64,000 nucleotides of DNA from an uncultured Acidobacteriota bacterium (GCA_903832055.1 CAILAC010000002.1:62001-126000); one strand, 5' to 3'; positions 43,357 to 53,129 are shown, counted from the first letter of the stretch. The notes: generated by a model not told the origin, from the sequence alone. Made by a program: numbers and translations.

Positions 43357-44742
43357 CTAGAATCTAGGAGCTCTGTAGCCGGTAACTGCGGAGTAGAGTT
43401 CACTGACGCCGTTGAGATTTGTGGGGATGGACTGGAGGATTTCGTTGGCGCGGGTGAGCTCGAGGGTCAGGTTGACCTGCTGGGTCGAGATGAGCCGGTC
43501 TTCGTTGGTGATGTTCTGGTTGAGGGACTTTTCGATGGAAGCATTCGACTTGAGGGCCAGGCTGAGGGAGCCGGTGACTGAGGTATTGCCAAGATTGCTG
43601 AGGGTAGTAGAAAAACTGGTGCCCCAGCTGCCCGCATTCTGAAAGAAGCTGACAACGCCGGAGTAATCGGAGTTCAACTCGCTGTTGAGGGCGCTGCTGT
43701 CGAGCGTGAGGGTGCCGTTGTTATTGACGCTGATACCAAGCTGGGTGAGGGTCTTGATGTTGCCCTGGGTGTTGGTGGAGTTGATGGCACCGAAAAGCTG
43801 TTCCTGGAGTAGGTTGAGTGTCGGCGTGCCAAAGAGGGGCGCCGGAGTGCCAGAGGATGAGTTGGTCTCCTGGGCGTTGATGGCGCTGACGACGTTGTTG
43901 TAGTTGGAGACGAACTGGCCCATGGCAGTCACAACAGCAGAGTTGTTGTTGAGGACCTGAACCTGAATCTGCTCTGCGGTTCCGCCGGTAACCGGAGAGG
44001 GGGCAAGCAGTTGGAAGGTGATACCGGGAATAACGGAGCTGACGGTATTCGAAGCAGATGAGATGTTGACGCCGTCAACGGTGAGGTTGGCGTTGGCTCC
44101 GACCGCTGCCGTGTTGTATGCGAGCGCAGTGGAGGTGGTGATATCGGTGACAGAGGAACTGACGGTGAGATTGCCCGCAGTGCCCGAGGTGGAGGACACC
44201 AGGGAGAGGCGCGAACCATTGGTGTCGGTGAGGACTGAAGCGGTGACCCCGTAGCTGCCGGAGTTGATCGCGGCTGAAAGCTTCGCCAGGGTATTGTTGG
44301 TGGAATCAATGGTGATGGTTTGCGCAGTGCCGGAGCCCACCTGAATCGAGAGGGATCCGGAGAGTGTGTCAGCGGCGTTGGTGATTGAGTTCAGATAGCC
44401 GGAAGATGTAGCGGCGAGTGAATTGACCACGATCGAGTGGGTGCCGGCGATCGCGGCGTTGGAGGCAGAGGTGAGGGTCAGCACGTTGTTGTCAGAGCTG
44501 GAACCCTGTTTACCGGCGAGGACGCCCTGGAAATCTGTGAAGCCCTGAACATTGGATGAGAGCGATGACAGCAGACTGCCGAGAGCCGAAATAGCGGCGT
44601 CCTGGCTCTGTGCAGCGGAAAGTTCAGTCTTCCACGGAGACTCGATGAGCTTGAGGTTGTCAACGATCTGGCTGACGGTCGAGCTGACGTTGAAGCCGGT
44701 GCCGCCCGTGGGTGAACCGAAATTGATGCCTACTGTGCCCAT
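43357..44742 (-). CDS. fliD: Flagellar filament cap FliD
   Basis: The 461-aa product has a FliD N-terminal domain ('SSTVSQIVDNLKLIESPWKTEL', trimmed) and the C-terminal coiled coil ending 'ELYSAVTGY'. It caps the growing filament and directs flagellin insertion. GAGG precedes the ATG. The central part is Thr/Ser-rich and variable, as usual for exposed domains. Confidence 0.93.
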   Translation of the reverse strand: MGTVGINFGSPTGGTGFNVSSTVSQIVDNLKLIESPWKTELSAAQSQDAAISALGSLLSSLSSNVQGFTDFQGVLAGKQGSSSDNNVLTLTSASNAAIAGTHSIVVNSLAATSSGYLNSITNAADTLSGSLSIQVGSGTAQTITIDSTNNTLAKLSAAINSGSYGVTASVLTDTNGSRLSLVSSTSGTAGNLTVSSSVTDITTSTALAYNTAAVGANANLTVDGVNISSASNTVSSVIPGITFQLLAPSPVTGGTAEQIQVQVLNNNSAVVTAMGQFVSNYNNVVSAINAQETNSSSGTPAPLFGTPTLNLLQEQLFGAINSTNTQGNIKTLTQLGISVNNNGTLTLDSSALNSELNSDYSGVVSFFQNAGSWGTSFSTTLSNLGNTSVTGSLSLALKSNASIEKSLNQNITNEDRLISTQQVNLTLELTRANEILQSIPTNLNGVSELYSAVTGYRAPRF

Positions 44743-44877
44743 CTGAACCTCAACATTCTGTCAATCCCTCGCTTGCAACAAGGCAAACAAGTGGCCGCTG
44801 TGGCTAGCCAGCGGGTTAGAAATGTCTTTTGAAATCGCCGTCGATGCTTTGACCTGAGCGCCAGTAACGAGGGCAAT

Positions 44878-44904
44878 GGGGAAGACGAGAGTACCGTCTT
44901 CCCC
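44878..44904 (-). terminator. Hairpin between fliC and fliD
   Basis: GGGGAAGAC and GTCTTCCCC form a perfect 9-bp stem with a 9-nt loop, 28 nt after the fliC stop. There is no T-tract, so it may be a stabiliser of the fliC mRNA rather than a terminator. Confidence 0.45.
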
Positions 44905-44931
44905 GCTGCCGGTTGCTCACGCATCTGGTTT

Positions 44932-46209
44932 TTACTGCAACAGTTTGGTGACTTCCTGCTGCAGGCTGTTGGCCTGTGCCAGGGCCGAAATACCGGTCTG
45001 GGACAGGATTTCGTACTTGGAGAGCTGCGTGGTTGCAGCAGCGTAGTCGGTGGCCTGCACTGCGTTCTGGGCACCGGTTACGTTTTGCTGCTGCGTGGTT
45101 GCGACTGAGGAGAAAGCGTTCAGGGTGTTGACCTGGGCGCCGAGGTAGCCTCGCTGTGCGGCCACGTTGCTGATGGCCGAGTTGATCTGGAGCAGTGCGG
45201 CCTGCGCATTGCCCTGGCTGGAGAGATCCGTGGCCGCCAGGTTGGTGGACTGTTCGTTGGCACCGAGCTGGTAGCTGATGGTCTCGGTGGACTTGGTGGA
45301 TGCAAACAGCGAGGTTGCGCCTTCACCAGTTGTTGTATCGAGCAGCGTGGCGTCGGCGATGACGACACTGGAGTTGGTGTTGGAGACGAGGATGCCCGTA
45401 TCCGCGAGGGCTGCGGTAGCACCACCCACTCCGCCGACTGCTCCGAGAGTGGTGAGGCTGGCGGTGACGCCGGCGATGCCATCCTTGTTGATTTCAGATA
45501 CCAGGCCACCGACTGTGGTTGCCGTGGTGGTGAAGTTGTGTGTGGTGCCGTCAGCGTTGGTGATGGTGAACTTCAGACCGCCGGAAACCGTGTCGCCCGA
45601 GAGTGCGCCGGTGGTAAGGACGCTGGCCGCCGCCTTGGAGAGGTCAACGAACTGGCCCGAGGAGCTCTGCACAACCGAGCCGCCAGAGTCGCCAACGGTT
45701 GCCGAGGAAAGCGACGCGAAGTGAAGGTTATCAATCGCTGAACCCTGGCTGGATGAGTCACCGACATAGATGCTGGTGCCCGCAGCCGATCCGCTGAATA
45801 CTTGGTTGGAGTTGTAGGTCGTTGTCGAGCCGATGTTGTTGATTTCCGACAGAATCGACTGATATTCCTGGTTGGCCGCAGCCGACTGGGTGCTGTTGAG
45901 GGTGCCGTTCGAGGTCTCAGTGGCCAGCGTAACAGCACGGTTGAGCAGGTTCGTCACTTGCGAGAGAGCGCCATCGGCAACCTGGAGCAGGCCTACACCC
46001 TCAGTGGCGTTGGTGGCGGATTGCGTGAGCGCGGTGGAGTTGGCCTGAAGCCCGTTTACCAGGGACAGTCCAGCGGCATCGTCAGAGCCCGAGTTGATTT
46101 TTGAGCCCGAAGAGAGCTGTTGCAGAACGCCCTGCAGACTGCTGTTGGTGCTATTCAGATTGTTCTCTGCGTAGAGTGCGGAGAGGTTGTTCAATACGCC
46201 CAAAGCCAT
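44932..46209 (-). CDS. fliC: Flagellin
   Basis: The 425-aa product has conserved D0/D1 ends ('NLNSTNSSLQGVLQQLSSG' near residues 16-34; C-terminal 'YEILSQTGISALAQANSL') and a variable middle. ATG 46209 is chosen because AGGAG precedes it and the flagellin N-terminus begins there; the same frame stays open far upstream to 47,733 but that is antisense to motA and flbD. A sigma28 promoter lies about 100 bp upstream. The chain is short relative to enterobacterial flagellin. Confidence 0.95.
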   Translation of the reverse strand: MALGVLNNLSALYAENNLNSTNSSLQGVLQQLSSGSKINSGSDDAAGLSLVNGLQANSTALTQSATNATEGVGLLQVADGALSQVTNLLNRAVTLATETSNGTLNSTQSAAANQEYQSILSEINNIGSTTTYNSNQVFSGSAAGTSIYVGDSSSQGSAIDNLHFASLSSATVGDSGGSVVQSSSGQFVDLSKAAASVLTTGALSGDTVSGGLKFTITNADGTTHNFTTTATTVGGLVSEINKDGIAGVTASLTTLGAVGGVGGATAALADTGILVSNTNSSVVIADATLLDTTTGEGATSLFASTKSTETISYQLGANEQSTNLAATDLSSQGNAQAALLQINSAISNVAAQRGYLGAQVNTLNAFSSVATTQQQNVTGAQNAVQATDYAAATTQLSKYEILSQTGISALAQANSLQQEVTKLLQ

Positions 46210-46312
46210 GGGGGAACTCCTGATTGATGCGTGGATTTGCGAATGATTTCCTGCGCTGCCACTAAAACCCTGGAAGTGCCGATTGGGAAGCCTGTCGCCG
46301 CATCTGGGGTGT

Positions 46313-46339
46313 GTATCGGCACCGGGCACGGCGACTTTA
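46313..46339 (-). promoter_or_regulatory. Sigma28 (FliA) promoter of fliC
   Basis: On the minus strand TAAA (46,339-46,336), a 15-bp spacer and GCCGATAC (46,320-46,313) match the sigma28 consensus TAAA-N15-GCCGATAA in 11 of 12 positions. The start would be near 46,306, giving a leader of about 97 nt. Confidence 0.82.
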
Positions 46340-46506
46340 GCCGCTGCACAGCTGGCATTCGCCTGAGCCCGTATTTGCTGGTGATTTGAAAACCTCGTCT
46401 TCAACGTTGCAGGTTGCGTCGCCAGGCGCTGTAGGGCAAAGTCTGGGCGGGCTATTGCATTTTCGCTGTTCAGCCGATGACCGGAAGAGCAGGAGGGTAT
46501 GGAGCA

Positions 46507-46872
46507 ATGATTGAGGTAACTCGTCTGAATGGCAACGCGATGATCTTGAACAGCGATCTGATCAAGACGGCGGAGGCTTCCCCGGATACGATGCTGACTC
46601 TGATTCATGGGGAAAAACTCATTGTGCGCGAAAGCTGCGCGGAGATTCTGGAAAAAGTGTTGGCTTACCGGGCGCTGCTGCTGGCTGCAGTTGCGGCGCG
46701 CGACAAAGGCGCGGGCGACCTGCCGCGGCTGGTGGCGCTGGCAAGCCTGAGCCCTGAGATGGGACGGGAGATGGGACAGGCCAGCAGCAGTTCGGCAGCA
46801 TCCTTTGCAGCCAAGAGCCGGCCCACGCTGGTTGACCCGGCGCGCAGCCGAGCCGACGCTGGGCAGATGTAG
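46507..46872 (+). CDS. flbD: FlbD-family flagellar protein
   Basis: The 121-aa product begins with the FlbD signature 'MIEVTRLNGNAMILNSDLI' and a beta-rich core of about 65 residues; the C-terminal half is an Ala/Arg-rich tail not seen in short FlbD proteins. ATG 46507 is chosen since it starts the conserved core; a GTG-like extension upstream is less likely. It lies 33 nt before motA, a common order. Confidence 0.85.
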   Translation: MIEVTRLNGNAMILNSDLIKTAEASPDTMLTLIHGEKLIVRESCAEILEKVLAYRALLLAAVAARDKGAGDLPRLVALASLSPEMGREMGQASSSSAASFAAKSRPTLVDPARSRADAGQM

Positions 46873-46905
46873 GCACTGAACCTTGGAAACCTTGGAGGGT
46901 TGGGA

Positions 46906-47676
46906 ATGGACAAGGCGAGCTTTTTTGGGATTCTGTTGGCTGTGGTCGGCATTGTCGCCGGGCTGCTGCTGGAGGGCGGAAACCTGGGGCAGATTGTGCA
47001 GCCGACGGCGGCAATGATCGTCTTTGGCGGGACGCTGGGAGCAGTACTGTTGCAATTCCCACTGCGCACAGTGCTCGATGCCTTTCGGCGGCTGGGGCAT
47101 GTGTTCGTCACGCCGAAAGGTCAGAACAAGAAGCTGATCCAGGTGCTGGTGGGCTTTGCGAACAAGGCGCGGCGGTCGGGCGTGGTGTCGCTGGACTCCG
47201 ATTTGAAGACGATTGAGGATCCCTTTCTGCGCCAGGCGCTCACCCTCGCCGTCGACGGAAGCGAACCTGCTGAACTGCGCAAGATGATGAATCTGGCACT
47301 CGATACAAGGGCCGAAAGCGAAGACCGGCAGCCGGCAGTGTTTGAATCGGCGGGCGGATTTTCGCCGACCATCGGTATTCTGGGCGCAGTGCTGGGTCTG
47401 ATTCAGGTGATGCAGCATCTGGACAAGATTGACGAGGTGGGCAAAGGAATCGCAGTCGCATTTGTCGCGACGATTTATGGCGTGGGCGCCGCAAATCTCT
47501 TCTTTTTGCCCATGGCCGGCAAATTGCGGATTCGCATCAAGGATGAGCACCAGCGGCGGGAGATGATGCTGGAAGGGGTGATCTCGATTCTCGAGGGCAT
47601 CAACCCACGGATGCTGGAGTTGAAATTGAGCGGGTATCTGGACGACGCCACGGAAGTACGTGAGCAGGCGGCATGA
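46906..47676 (+). CDS. motA: Flagellar motor stator MotA
   Basis: The 256-aa product has four membrane helices, the cytoplasmic loop after the second, and the MotA/TolQ/ExbB region 'SPTIGILGAVLGLIQVM' (third helix). MotA and MotB form the ion-driven stator. ATG 46906 follows GGAGG. Its TGA overlaps the motB ATG. Confidence 0.93.
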   Translation: MDKASFFGILLAVVGIVAGLLLEGGNLGQIVQPTAAMIVFGGTLGAVLLQFPLRTVLDAFRRLGHVFVTPKGQNKKLIQVLVGFANKARRSGVVSLDSDLKTIEDPFLRQALTLAVDGSEPAELRKMMNLALDTRAESEDRQPAVFESAGGFSPTIGILGAVLGLIQVMQHLDKIDEVGKGIAVAFVATIYGVGAANLFFLPMAGKLRIRIKDEHQRREMMLEGVISILEGINPRMLELKLSGYLDDATEVREQAA

Positions 47677-48497
47677 TGCGACGGCGAGAGCGACGGCACA
47701 CGCACGGCAGCCACGAGCGGTGGCTGGTTTCATACGCTGACTTTATAACGCTGCTTTTTGCGTTCTTTGTGGTGCTCTATGCCTCTTCAAAGGCTGACCA
47801 GAAGAAGCAGCAGCAGGTAGCGCAGGCGATTGACTCGGCCTTTCACAAGCTGGGCGTGTTTCCGGTTATGGGGGGCAAGCAGGCCAACTTGGAGGGCATC
47901 TCGGCGATCAGCCGGGAGCAGGCGGAGCCGCTCAATTTGATGATGAGAGAGGATGTGGTTGCTCCGGCAAAGGTGAAGCAGGATCTGACCGAGGTGCAGA
48001 AGCGGCTGGAGCGGGTTTTATCCGACGAGATTGCGCAGCACACGGTGTCGATTCACATGGGCAAAGACGGGCTGGTCATCAGCCTGCGTGAGGCGGGATT
48101 TTTCAGCTCAGGGTCAGCGACGCCGCATCCGGGCACGCTGCCGATTCTGCGGCAGATTGCCGAGGCGCTGGGCCAGACGCCGTATGACATGCGGATTGAG
48201 GGACATACGGACAATGTGCCGATTCACAATGAGGAGTTTGACTCAAACTGGGAGCTGAGCGCGGCGCGGGCGACACGCATTACGCGGATCTTTCTGGCGA
48301 CCGGGCTGATCCGGGCCGAGCGGATTTCGGCGGCAGGGTTTGCGGAGTTTCACCCGGTGACGACAAATGAAACGGCTGTGGGCCGCGGTGAGAACCGGCG
48401 CGTAGACCTGGTGGTAAAACCGCAGACCAAGGTGAACCTCGCGATGCCCGAGGGAGACGCCGCAAACGCGAACTGGCGGCGGATTACGGATGAATGA
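47673..48497 (+). CDS. motB: Flagellar motor stator MotB
   Basis: The 274-aa product has one membrane helix with the essential Asp in 'WLVSYADFITLLFAFFVVLY' (residue 22-23 area) and a C-terminal OmpA-like peptidoglycan-binding domain ('RIEGHTDNVPI'). It anchors the stator. The ATGA overlap with motA indicates coupling. Confidence 0.94.
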   Translation: MMRRRERRHTHGSHERWLVSYADFITLLFAFFVVLYASSKADQKKQQQVAQAIDSAFHKLGVFPVMGGKQANLEGISAISREQAEPLNLMMREDVVAPAKVKQDLTEVQKRLERVLSDEIAQHTVSIHMGKDGLVISLREAGFFSSGSATPHPGTLPILRQIAEALGQTPYDMRIEGHTDNVPIHNEEFDSNWELSAARATRITRIFLATGLIRAERISAAGFAEFHPVTTNETAVGRGENRRVDLVVKPQTKVNLAMPEGDAANANWRRITDE

Positions 48498-48559
48498 AGC
48501 AGGGATTGATGTTAACCACTTGATTGAGGGCACCTCCTTTTTCAATCGATATGGTTCTC

Positions 48560-48579
48560 TCTGGTCTCAATTGACCAGA
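48560..48579. promoter_or_regulatory. Inverted repeat upstream of small ORF
   Basis: TCTGGTC-TCAATT-GACCAGA is a perfect 7-bp-arm inverted repeat in the 227-bp gap after motB. It could be an operator or weak hairpin; no regulator is adjacent. Confidence 0.3.
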
Positions 48580-48724
48580 ACTTCCGACAAGCGATGAGTA
48601 CCCTGAAGCCCTGCTGGCCCTGAGATTGATGAGCTATTTCTGGGCGGCGGTGGGAAGCCCTGACGTGCAACAGCCGTCGAGTTGCCGGGGGCTGAAACGC
48701 CATGGCAGAGAATTCAGGAAGACT

Positions 48725-48913
48725 ATGACCCAAAGTCCGCACGACCGTATTGCTGAACTCCACAACTTCGCTTCACATGCTCATTTGGCGGCTGCCTCCG
48801 CGCATGAAAAGGGCGACCACCTTACGGCGCATGAGCTTTCAAAGAAGGCACTGGAGCATTCGCGCGAGGCTTACAGCCGCTCAGAACAAATGCGGCATGA
48901 TGCCGGGAAGTGA
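48725..48913 (+). CDS. Small His/Ala-rich conserved protein
   Basis: The 62-aa product is helical and rich in His, Ala and Glu ('HDRIAELHNFASHAHLAAA', residues about 6-24). Small proteins of this look recur in proteobacterial and acidobacterial genomes, but no function is known to me. AGGAAG precedes ATG 48725; a longer frame to 48,626 has no site. Confidence 0.6.
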   Translation: MTQSPHDRIAELHNFASHAHLAAASAHEKGDHLTAHELSKKALEHSREAYSRSEQMRHDAGK

Positions 48914-48965
48914 TATTCGCAGCCCGAACGTCGCCTTCCGATAGCTGCGCATCCAGCTGCAACTT

Positions 48966-49316
48966 TCAAATTGCGATTCTGGTGTCGATGGTGTCGTAGT
49001 CGGCGCTGAGTTTTCCCGAACGGGTATCGAGGAGTCCGGCGGCTGAAAGGGCCTGCACGTCGGCGTGAACATTACTGTAATCGCGCTTGAGCGCCTGGGC
49101 CAACGCTCGAATGCTGGTGACGTTGTGGCGGCGGACATGGCTCAATACCTCCATCCGCTTGGCGGTCAAAACGCGCGCCAGTGCATCCCAGCTTTCAAAG
49201 GCCAGGTGACGCTCGGCGAAGGTTTCTCCAAGCTCAGCGCGATGCCAGGCCCTGACGAATCGATTGGATGCATCCTCTTCGATTGCTCCGCCGACGGTAA
49301 CTTTTAGCTGAGTCAT
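48966..49316 (-). CDS. Winged-HTH antitoxin-like regulator (TumA-like)
   Basis: The 116-aa product has a C-terminal winged HTH ('TSIRALAQALKRDYSNVHADV', about residues 67-87), of the HVO_A0114-type DNA-binding family paired with TumE-like toxins. Its ATG overlaps the stop of the toxin gene as ATGA. It would neutralise the toxin and repress the pair. The order is toxin first, antitoxin second. Confidence 0.75.
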   Translation of the reverse strand: MTQLKVTVGGAIEEDASNRFVRAWHRAELGETFAERHLAFESWDALARVLTAKRMEVLSHVRRHNVTSIRALAQALKRDYSNVHADVQALSAAGLLDTRSGKLSADYDTIDTRIAI

Positions 49317-49600
49317 TGTTCCCCTCGAATTTCTCTGACGTCTGCCCAGAAGTCAGCGATGAGTTGCTCGACGGTGGTGAAGCTGTACGGCAGTTCAACG
49401 TCAAGCAGATGTTTGTGGTCGCCTTTGCCGCGCTCGTTGTCGTAGCCGACCTGCCGAATCCCGGGACGACCGTAAAAGAGTGAATACTTCAAGCCATGCA
49501 AGGATGGCGGAACCGGCGCGGGAACTCGCCAAAGCTTCAGTTCTACGATGGCTCCGTCGTAGTAGTCGATGCGCTGGTGAAAGAGGAGTTCGGCTTTCAT
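49313..49600 (-). CDS. TumE-like toxin (DUF6516)
   Basis: The 95-aa product reads as DUF6516/TumE: 'MKAELLFHQRIDYYDGAIVE', 'PPSLHGLKYSLFYGRPG', 'VGYDNERGKGDHKH' and 'FTTVEQLIADF'. The conserved GYDNERGKGDH stretch looks like the functional core. ATG 49600 fits the family N-terminus; a longer frame to 49,840 runs through a repeat and is not used. It is coupled to the downstream HTH protein by a 4-bp overlap. Confidence 0.8.
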   Translation of the reverse strand: MKAELLFHQRIDYYDGAIVELKLWRVPAPVPPSLHGLKYSLFYGRPGIRQVGYDNERGKGDHKHLLDVELPYSFTTVEQLIADFWADVREIRGEQ

Positions 49601-49639
49601 CGCGCGTCCATGATGGTATTCTAGGCCATATGGTGTAAT

Positions 49640-49800
49640 GGCACAAGGGTTGTCTTTCCGGATGATTTCCGGAGGCCCGTCGCGGAGATGGGGCGGGCTT
49701 TCAGCCCTTGGGGTTTCTTTGGGCTGGTGACCTAGGGCGATGCCCTGGGCTGTTATTACGCGCGCCTTTGGCGCTGGGGGTAGCCCTTCTCCGGAATCGC
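49640..49800. repeat. REP-like palindromic element
   Basis: The 292-bp gap between the TA pair and uvrB holds several nested palindromic pieces: 'GGGCGGGCTTTCAGCCC', 'GGGCTGGTGACCTAGGGC' with 'GCCCTGGGCTG', and 'GCGCGCCTTTGGCGC'. This is the look of a REP/RAYT-associated repeat. No transposase is in the window. Nothing else is seen up to the uvrB start. Confidence 0.55.
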
Positions 49801-49892
49801 GCGATAGCTTTACGCCATTAACGCAGCATCTTGCTGGCATTCCTATTTCATTTTTTCGCCTTGTGTTCGCCTTCAGGATATACTGTTGCTCT

Positions 49893-51884
49893 ATGGACTT
49901 TCAGCTTGTGACGCCGTATCAGCCCAAGGGAGATCAGCCTCGGGCTATTGAGGAATTGGTGCAGGGGTTGGCTGCCGGGGAGCAGCACCAGGTGTTGCTT
50001 GGGGTCACCGGGTCGGGTAAGACGTTTACCATGGCCAAGGTGATTGAGGAGCTGAACCGGCCTGCCTTGATCCTGGCACATAACAAGACGCTGGCGGCGC
50101 AGCTCTATAACGAGTTCAAGCAGTTCTTCCCCAACAACGCCGTCGAATACTTTGTGAGTTATTACGACTACTACCAGCCGGAGGCGTATATCCCGGCCGG
50201 TGACTTATATATCGAGAAGGAAGCTACAGTCAATGAAGAGCTGGACAAGCTGCGGCTCTCGGCCACGCGAAGCCTCTTTGAGCGGCGCGATGCAATCATC
50301 GTCAGTTCAGTAAGCTGCATCTACGGTCTCGGTTCGCCGGAGGCTTACTTTGGCATGCTCCTGCTGCTTGAAAAGGGCCAGCGCATTCATCGACAGGATA
50401 TCGTCCGGCGGCTGGTAGAGATACTCTATGAGCGCAATGACCATGATTTCCGGCGCGGGACTTTTCGCGTACGCGGCGATGTGATTGAGGTCTTTCCGAC
50501 TTATGACGAGAATGCTTACCGGATTGAGTTGTTTGGCGATGAGATTGAGTCGCTGGCGCAGATTGACCCGCTCTTTGGCACAGTGAAGCAGAAGTATGCG
50601 CGGCTGCCGATTTATCCCAAGAGCCACTATGTCGTACAGCCCGAGCGTAAGTCGGCTGCAGTCGATACGATTGTGGCCGAGTTAGTGGATTGGGAAGCGG
50701 AGTTGGAGAAGCAGGGCCGCATGGTGGAGGCGCAGCGCATCCACCAGCGTGTGCGGTTTGACCTGGAGATGATCAAAAGCATGGGTTACTGCCATGGGAT
50801 TGAGAATTACTCGCGACACTTTTCCGGGCGCCTGCCAGGGGAGCCTCCGCCGACGCTGCTGGATTACTTTCCGCGCGACTTCCTGTTATTCATCGACGAG
50901 TCGCATGTAACTATCCCCCAGGTACATGGGATGTGGCACGGGGACAGGAGCCGGAAGCAGAACCTGGTGGATTACGGGTTTCGATTGCCGTCGGCAATGG
51001 ACAACCGGCCGCTGAAGTTTGACGAGTTTGAGAACCGGATCAACCAGACGATCTATGTCTCGGCGACGCCGGGGCCGTTTGAGTTGACCAAGGCGGCTGG
51101 CGTGGTGGTGGAGCAGGTGATTCGGCCGACGGGCCTGGTGGACCCTGAGGTGGAGATACGGCCTGTGAAAGGGCAGATTGACGATCTGCTGGGGGAGATT
51201 CGCGAGCGGGTCAAGCGCAACGAACGGGTGCTGGTGACGACGCTGACCAAGCGCATGAGCGAGGACCTTGCGGGGTACTACACCGAGGTCGGGGTACGCT
51301 GCCGGTACATGCACTCTGAGATTGAGACGCTGGAGCGGATCAAGATTCTGGCTGGCCTGCGCAAAGGCGAGTTTGACGCGCTGATCGGCATCAACCTGCT
51401 CCGGGAGGGGTTGGATCTGCCGGAGGTTAGCCTGGTGGCGATTTTGGACGCGGACAAGGAAGGGTTTCTGCGCTCGACAGGGGCGCTGATCCAGACGATT
51501 GGGCGTGCAGCGAGGAATGTCGAGGGCAGGGCAATCCTGTATGCCGACAAGATGACCGACTCGATGCGGCGGGCGATTGACGAGACCGACCGCAGACGGA
51601 CAGTGCAGCGGGCGTACAACGAGGAGCACGGGATTACGCCTACCTCGATCTTGTCGAAGCTGGACAATTCGCTGGCGTCTATATTGAAGGCGGAATATGG
51701 CGACCCGACCGAAGAAGCGGCGGAGGGGATGCCGGAGTTTGCTTCTCAACCGGAGTTGGAGAAGTACATTGAGGGCCTGGAGGCGCAAATGCGCGAGGCC
51801 GCGAAGAAGTTTGAGTTTGAAAAGGCCGCGCGGTTGCGGGACACGATCAAGGACTTGCGGTCAAAGGAGTTTTTGTTCGGATAG
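49893..51884 (+). CDS. uvrB: Excinuclease ABC subunit B
   Basis: The 663-aa product has Walker [11 protein letters not shown], the beta-hairpin '[12 protein letters not shown]', DESH motif II in [10 protein letters not shown], helicase motifs up to 'QTIGRAARN', and a C-terminal UVR domain ('[15 protein letters not shown]'). UvrB checks damage with UvrA and recruits UvrC in nucleotide excision repair. The open frame starts at 49,740, but ATG 49893 begins the conserved '[14 protein letters not shown]' N-terminus. Confidence 0.97.
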   Translation: MDFQLVTPYQPKGDQPRAIEELVQGLAAGEQHQVLLGVTGSGKTFTMAKVIEELNRPALILAHNKTLAAQLYNEFKQFFPNNAVEYFVSYYDYYQPEAYIPAGDLYIEKEATVNEELDKLRLSATRSLFERRDAIIVSSVSCIYGLGSPEAYFGMLLLLEKGQRIHRQDIVRRLVEILYERNDHDFRRGTFRVRGDVIEVFPTYDENAYRIELFGDEIESLAQIDPLFGTVKQKYARLPIYPKSHYVVQPERKSAAVDTIVAELVDWEAELEKQGRMVEAQRIHQRVRFDLEMIKSMGYCHGIENYSRHFSGRLPGEPPPTLLDYFPRDFLLFIDESHVTIPQVHGMWHGDRSRKQNLVDYGFRLPSAMDNRPLKFDEFENRINQTIYVSATPGPFELTKAAGVVVEQVIRPTGLVDPEVEIRPVKGQIDDLLGEIRERVKRNERVLVTTLTKRMSEDLAGYYTEVGVRCRYMHSEIETLERIKILAGLRKGEFDALIGINLLREGLDLPEVSLVAILDADKEGFLRSTGALIQTIGRAARNVEGRAILYADKMTDSMRRAIDETDRRRTVQRAYNEEHGITPTSILSKLDNSLASILKAEYGDPTEEAAEGMPEFASQPELEKYIEGLEAQMREAAKKFEFEKAARLRDTIKDLRSKEFLFG

Positions 51885-52001
51885 CGGCGAGAAAATTGAT
51901 TTATTTCAAACGACCGTATACAACCTTTGCAATTTTTTGCACATCGAAGTTGTTTAGTTAGTAATTAGGGCGTTTCAGGAAAGCAAAAATGAGGGCTTTC
52001 G

Positions 52002-52412
52002 ATGCTGCGTTTCATCGAGCCGCGGGCTGTAATGGAAACAATTCTGTTGGTTGACGATAATCCGCTTCGAGCGTTGCTGCGTAAATCGCTGCTTGAAGAC
52101 TACGCGCCAGCGGTAATGCGGGTGATGGATGCAGGCGAGGCACTCTGCCTGGTGGAGTCGCCCGAGATTGCGCTGAGCCTGACGCTCGTGATTACGGGCC
52201 ACAAGATGTCGGGCATCTCTGGTCCGGAGTTTGTGGCTGAACTGCGCAGCCGGTTGCCCCATGTGGTGGTGCTGGTGCTGAGCACATCCCCAGGCGCGGA
52301 GAACGAATATCAGGGGATGCAGGGGGTTTTCTACTCTGAGACCAAGTCCACTGACGACCTGCGAATTCTGGCGGCGCGGTTACTGAGTCTGGGCGAGAAG
52401 CAGACGGCGTAA
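52002..52412 (+). CDS. Degenerate response-regulator receiver
   Basis: The 136-aa product is a stand-alone receiver: acidic pair Asp18-Asp19 (LLVDDN) and Lys115 are present, but the phospho-acceptor position reads ITGHKM, with Gly66 in place of Asp. Phosphorylation at the usual site is therefore not expected. GAGGG precedes ATG 52002; METILL at 52,032 is an alternative. It lies between uvrB and a DUF2809 gene. Confidence 0.75.
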   Translation: MLRFIEPRAVMETILLVDDNPLRALLRKSLLEDYAPAVMRVMDAGEALCLVESPEIALSLTLVITGHKMSGISGPEFVAELRSRLPHVVVLVLSTSPGAENEYQGMQGVFYSETKSTDDLRILAARLLSLGEKQTA

Positions 52413-52448
52413 TCCGCAAGCATCTGCAAATTCTGATAGAACCAGAGC

Positions 52449-52877
52449 GTGGCACTGGAACGCATATCGCGCAATGGAACGCAGTTAAGCCGCATTTCTG
52501 TATGCCTTGGTTTGTCCGTGGCGACGGTGATTACGGGCCTGGTACTGCGGCTGGTTCCTCTGGGAATTCCCTATTCAATTACAAAATATGGCGGCTCGGC
52601 GCTGTGGGCGGTGATGGTTTACCTGCTGATGGCGGCGGGGATGCCACGCGTGCGCCCGGCACATCTGGCGGCGGTGGTAGTGGCATTTGCGTGGGCGGTC
52701 GAGCTTTCGCGGCTGTTTCACTCGCCGGGGATGGACGCTTTCAGACTGACGCTGGCCGGGGCGTTGCTGCTGGGCAGGGTATTTTCCTGGTGGCATCTGC
52801 TGATCTATGGTTTGGCGATCGGGCTGACGGCAATTGCAGATGATGTCATGAGCGGCAGGGGTCGTTCGCTGAAATAG
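52449..52877 (+). CDS. DUF2809-like membrane protein
   Basis: The 142-aa product has four predicted membrane helices with the family pattern 'GLVLRLVPLGIPYSITKYGGSALWAV' (trimmed to pattern). DUF2809 proteins have no known role. GTG 52449 is the first start. The next 252 bp before ccmF hold no gene I can support. Confidence 0.7.
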   Translation: MALERISRNGTQLSRISVCLGLSVATVITGLVLRLVPLGIPYSITKYGGSALWAVMVYLLMAAGMPRVRPAHLAAVVVAFAWAVELSRLFHSPGMDAFRLTLAGALLLGRVFSWWHLLIYGLAIGLTAIADDVMSGRGRSLK

Positions 52878-53129
52878 TCTTGCACGCGAAACAGATGAAA
52901 TCGGCATCGCGTGTGATTTCGGACACAGCAGGTCGAAATATCAATCGTTAGAGTGAATACAGAGAAACTGAATTCCGTAGGATGGGATTGGTTAGCCGTC
53001 GCGCGTTGTGAGGTGGTGTGGCGGATGCGACAATCTATGTGAGATCTCTTGCTCACACATTGCGGCAGGTCGAGTCCCTAAAGACAAAGCGAAGTGCAGA
53101 GAAGGATTGGCTGAGGTTGCGGAATATCT

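Noticed and set aside
44932-47733. A 933-codon open frame on the minus strand that includes flagellin
   Set aside because: Only the part from 46,209 down is flagellin; the upstream part is antisense to motA and flbD and has no family look.
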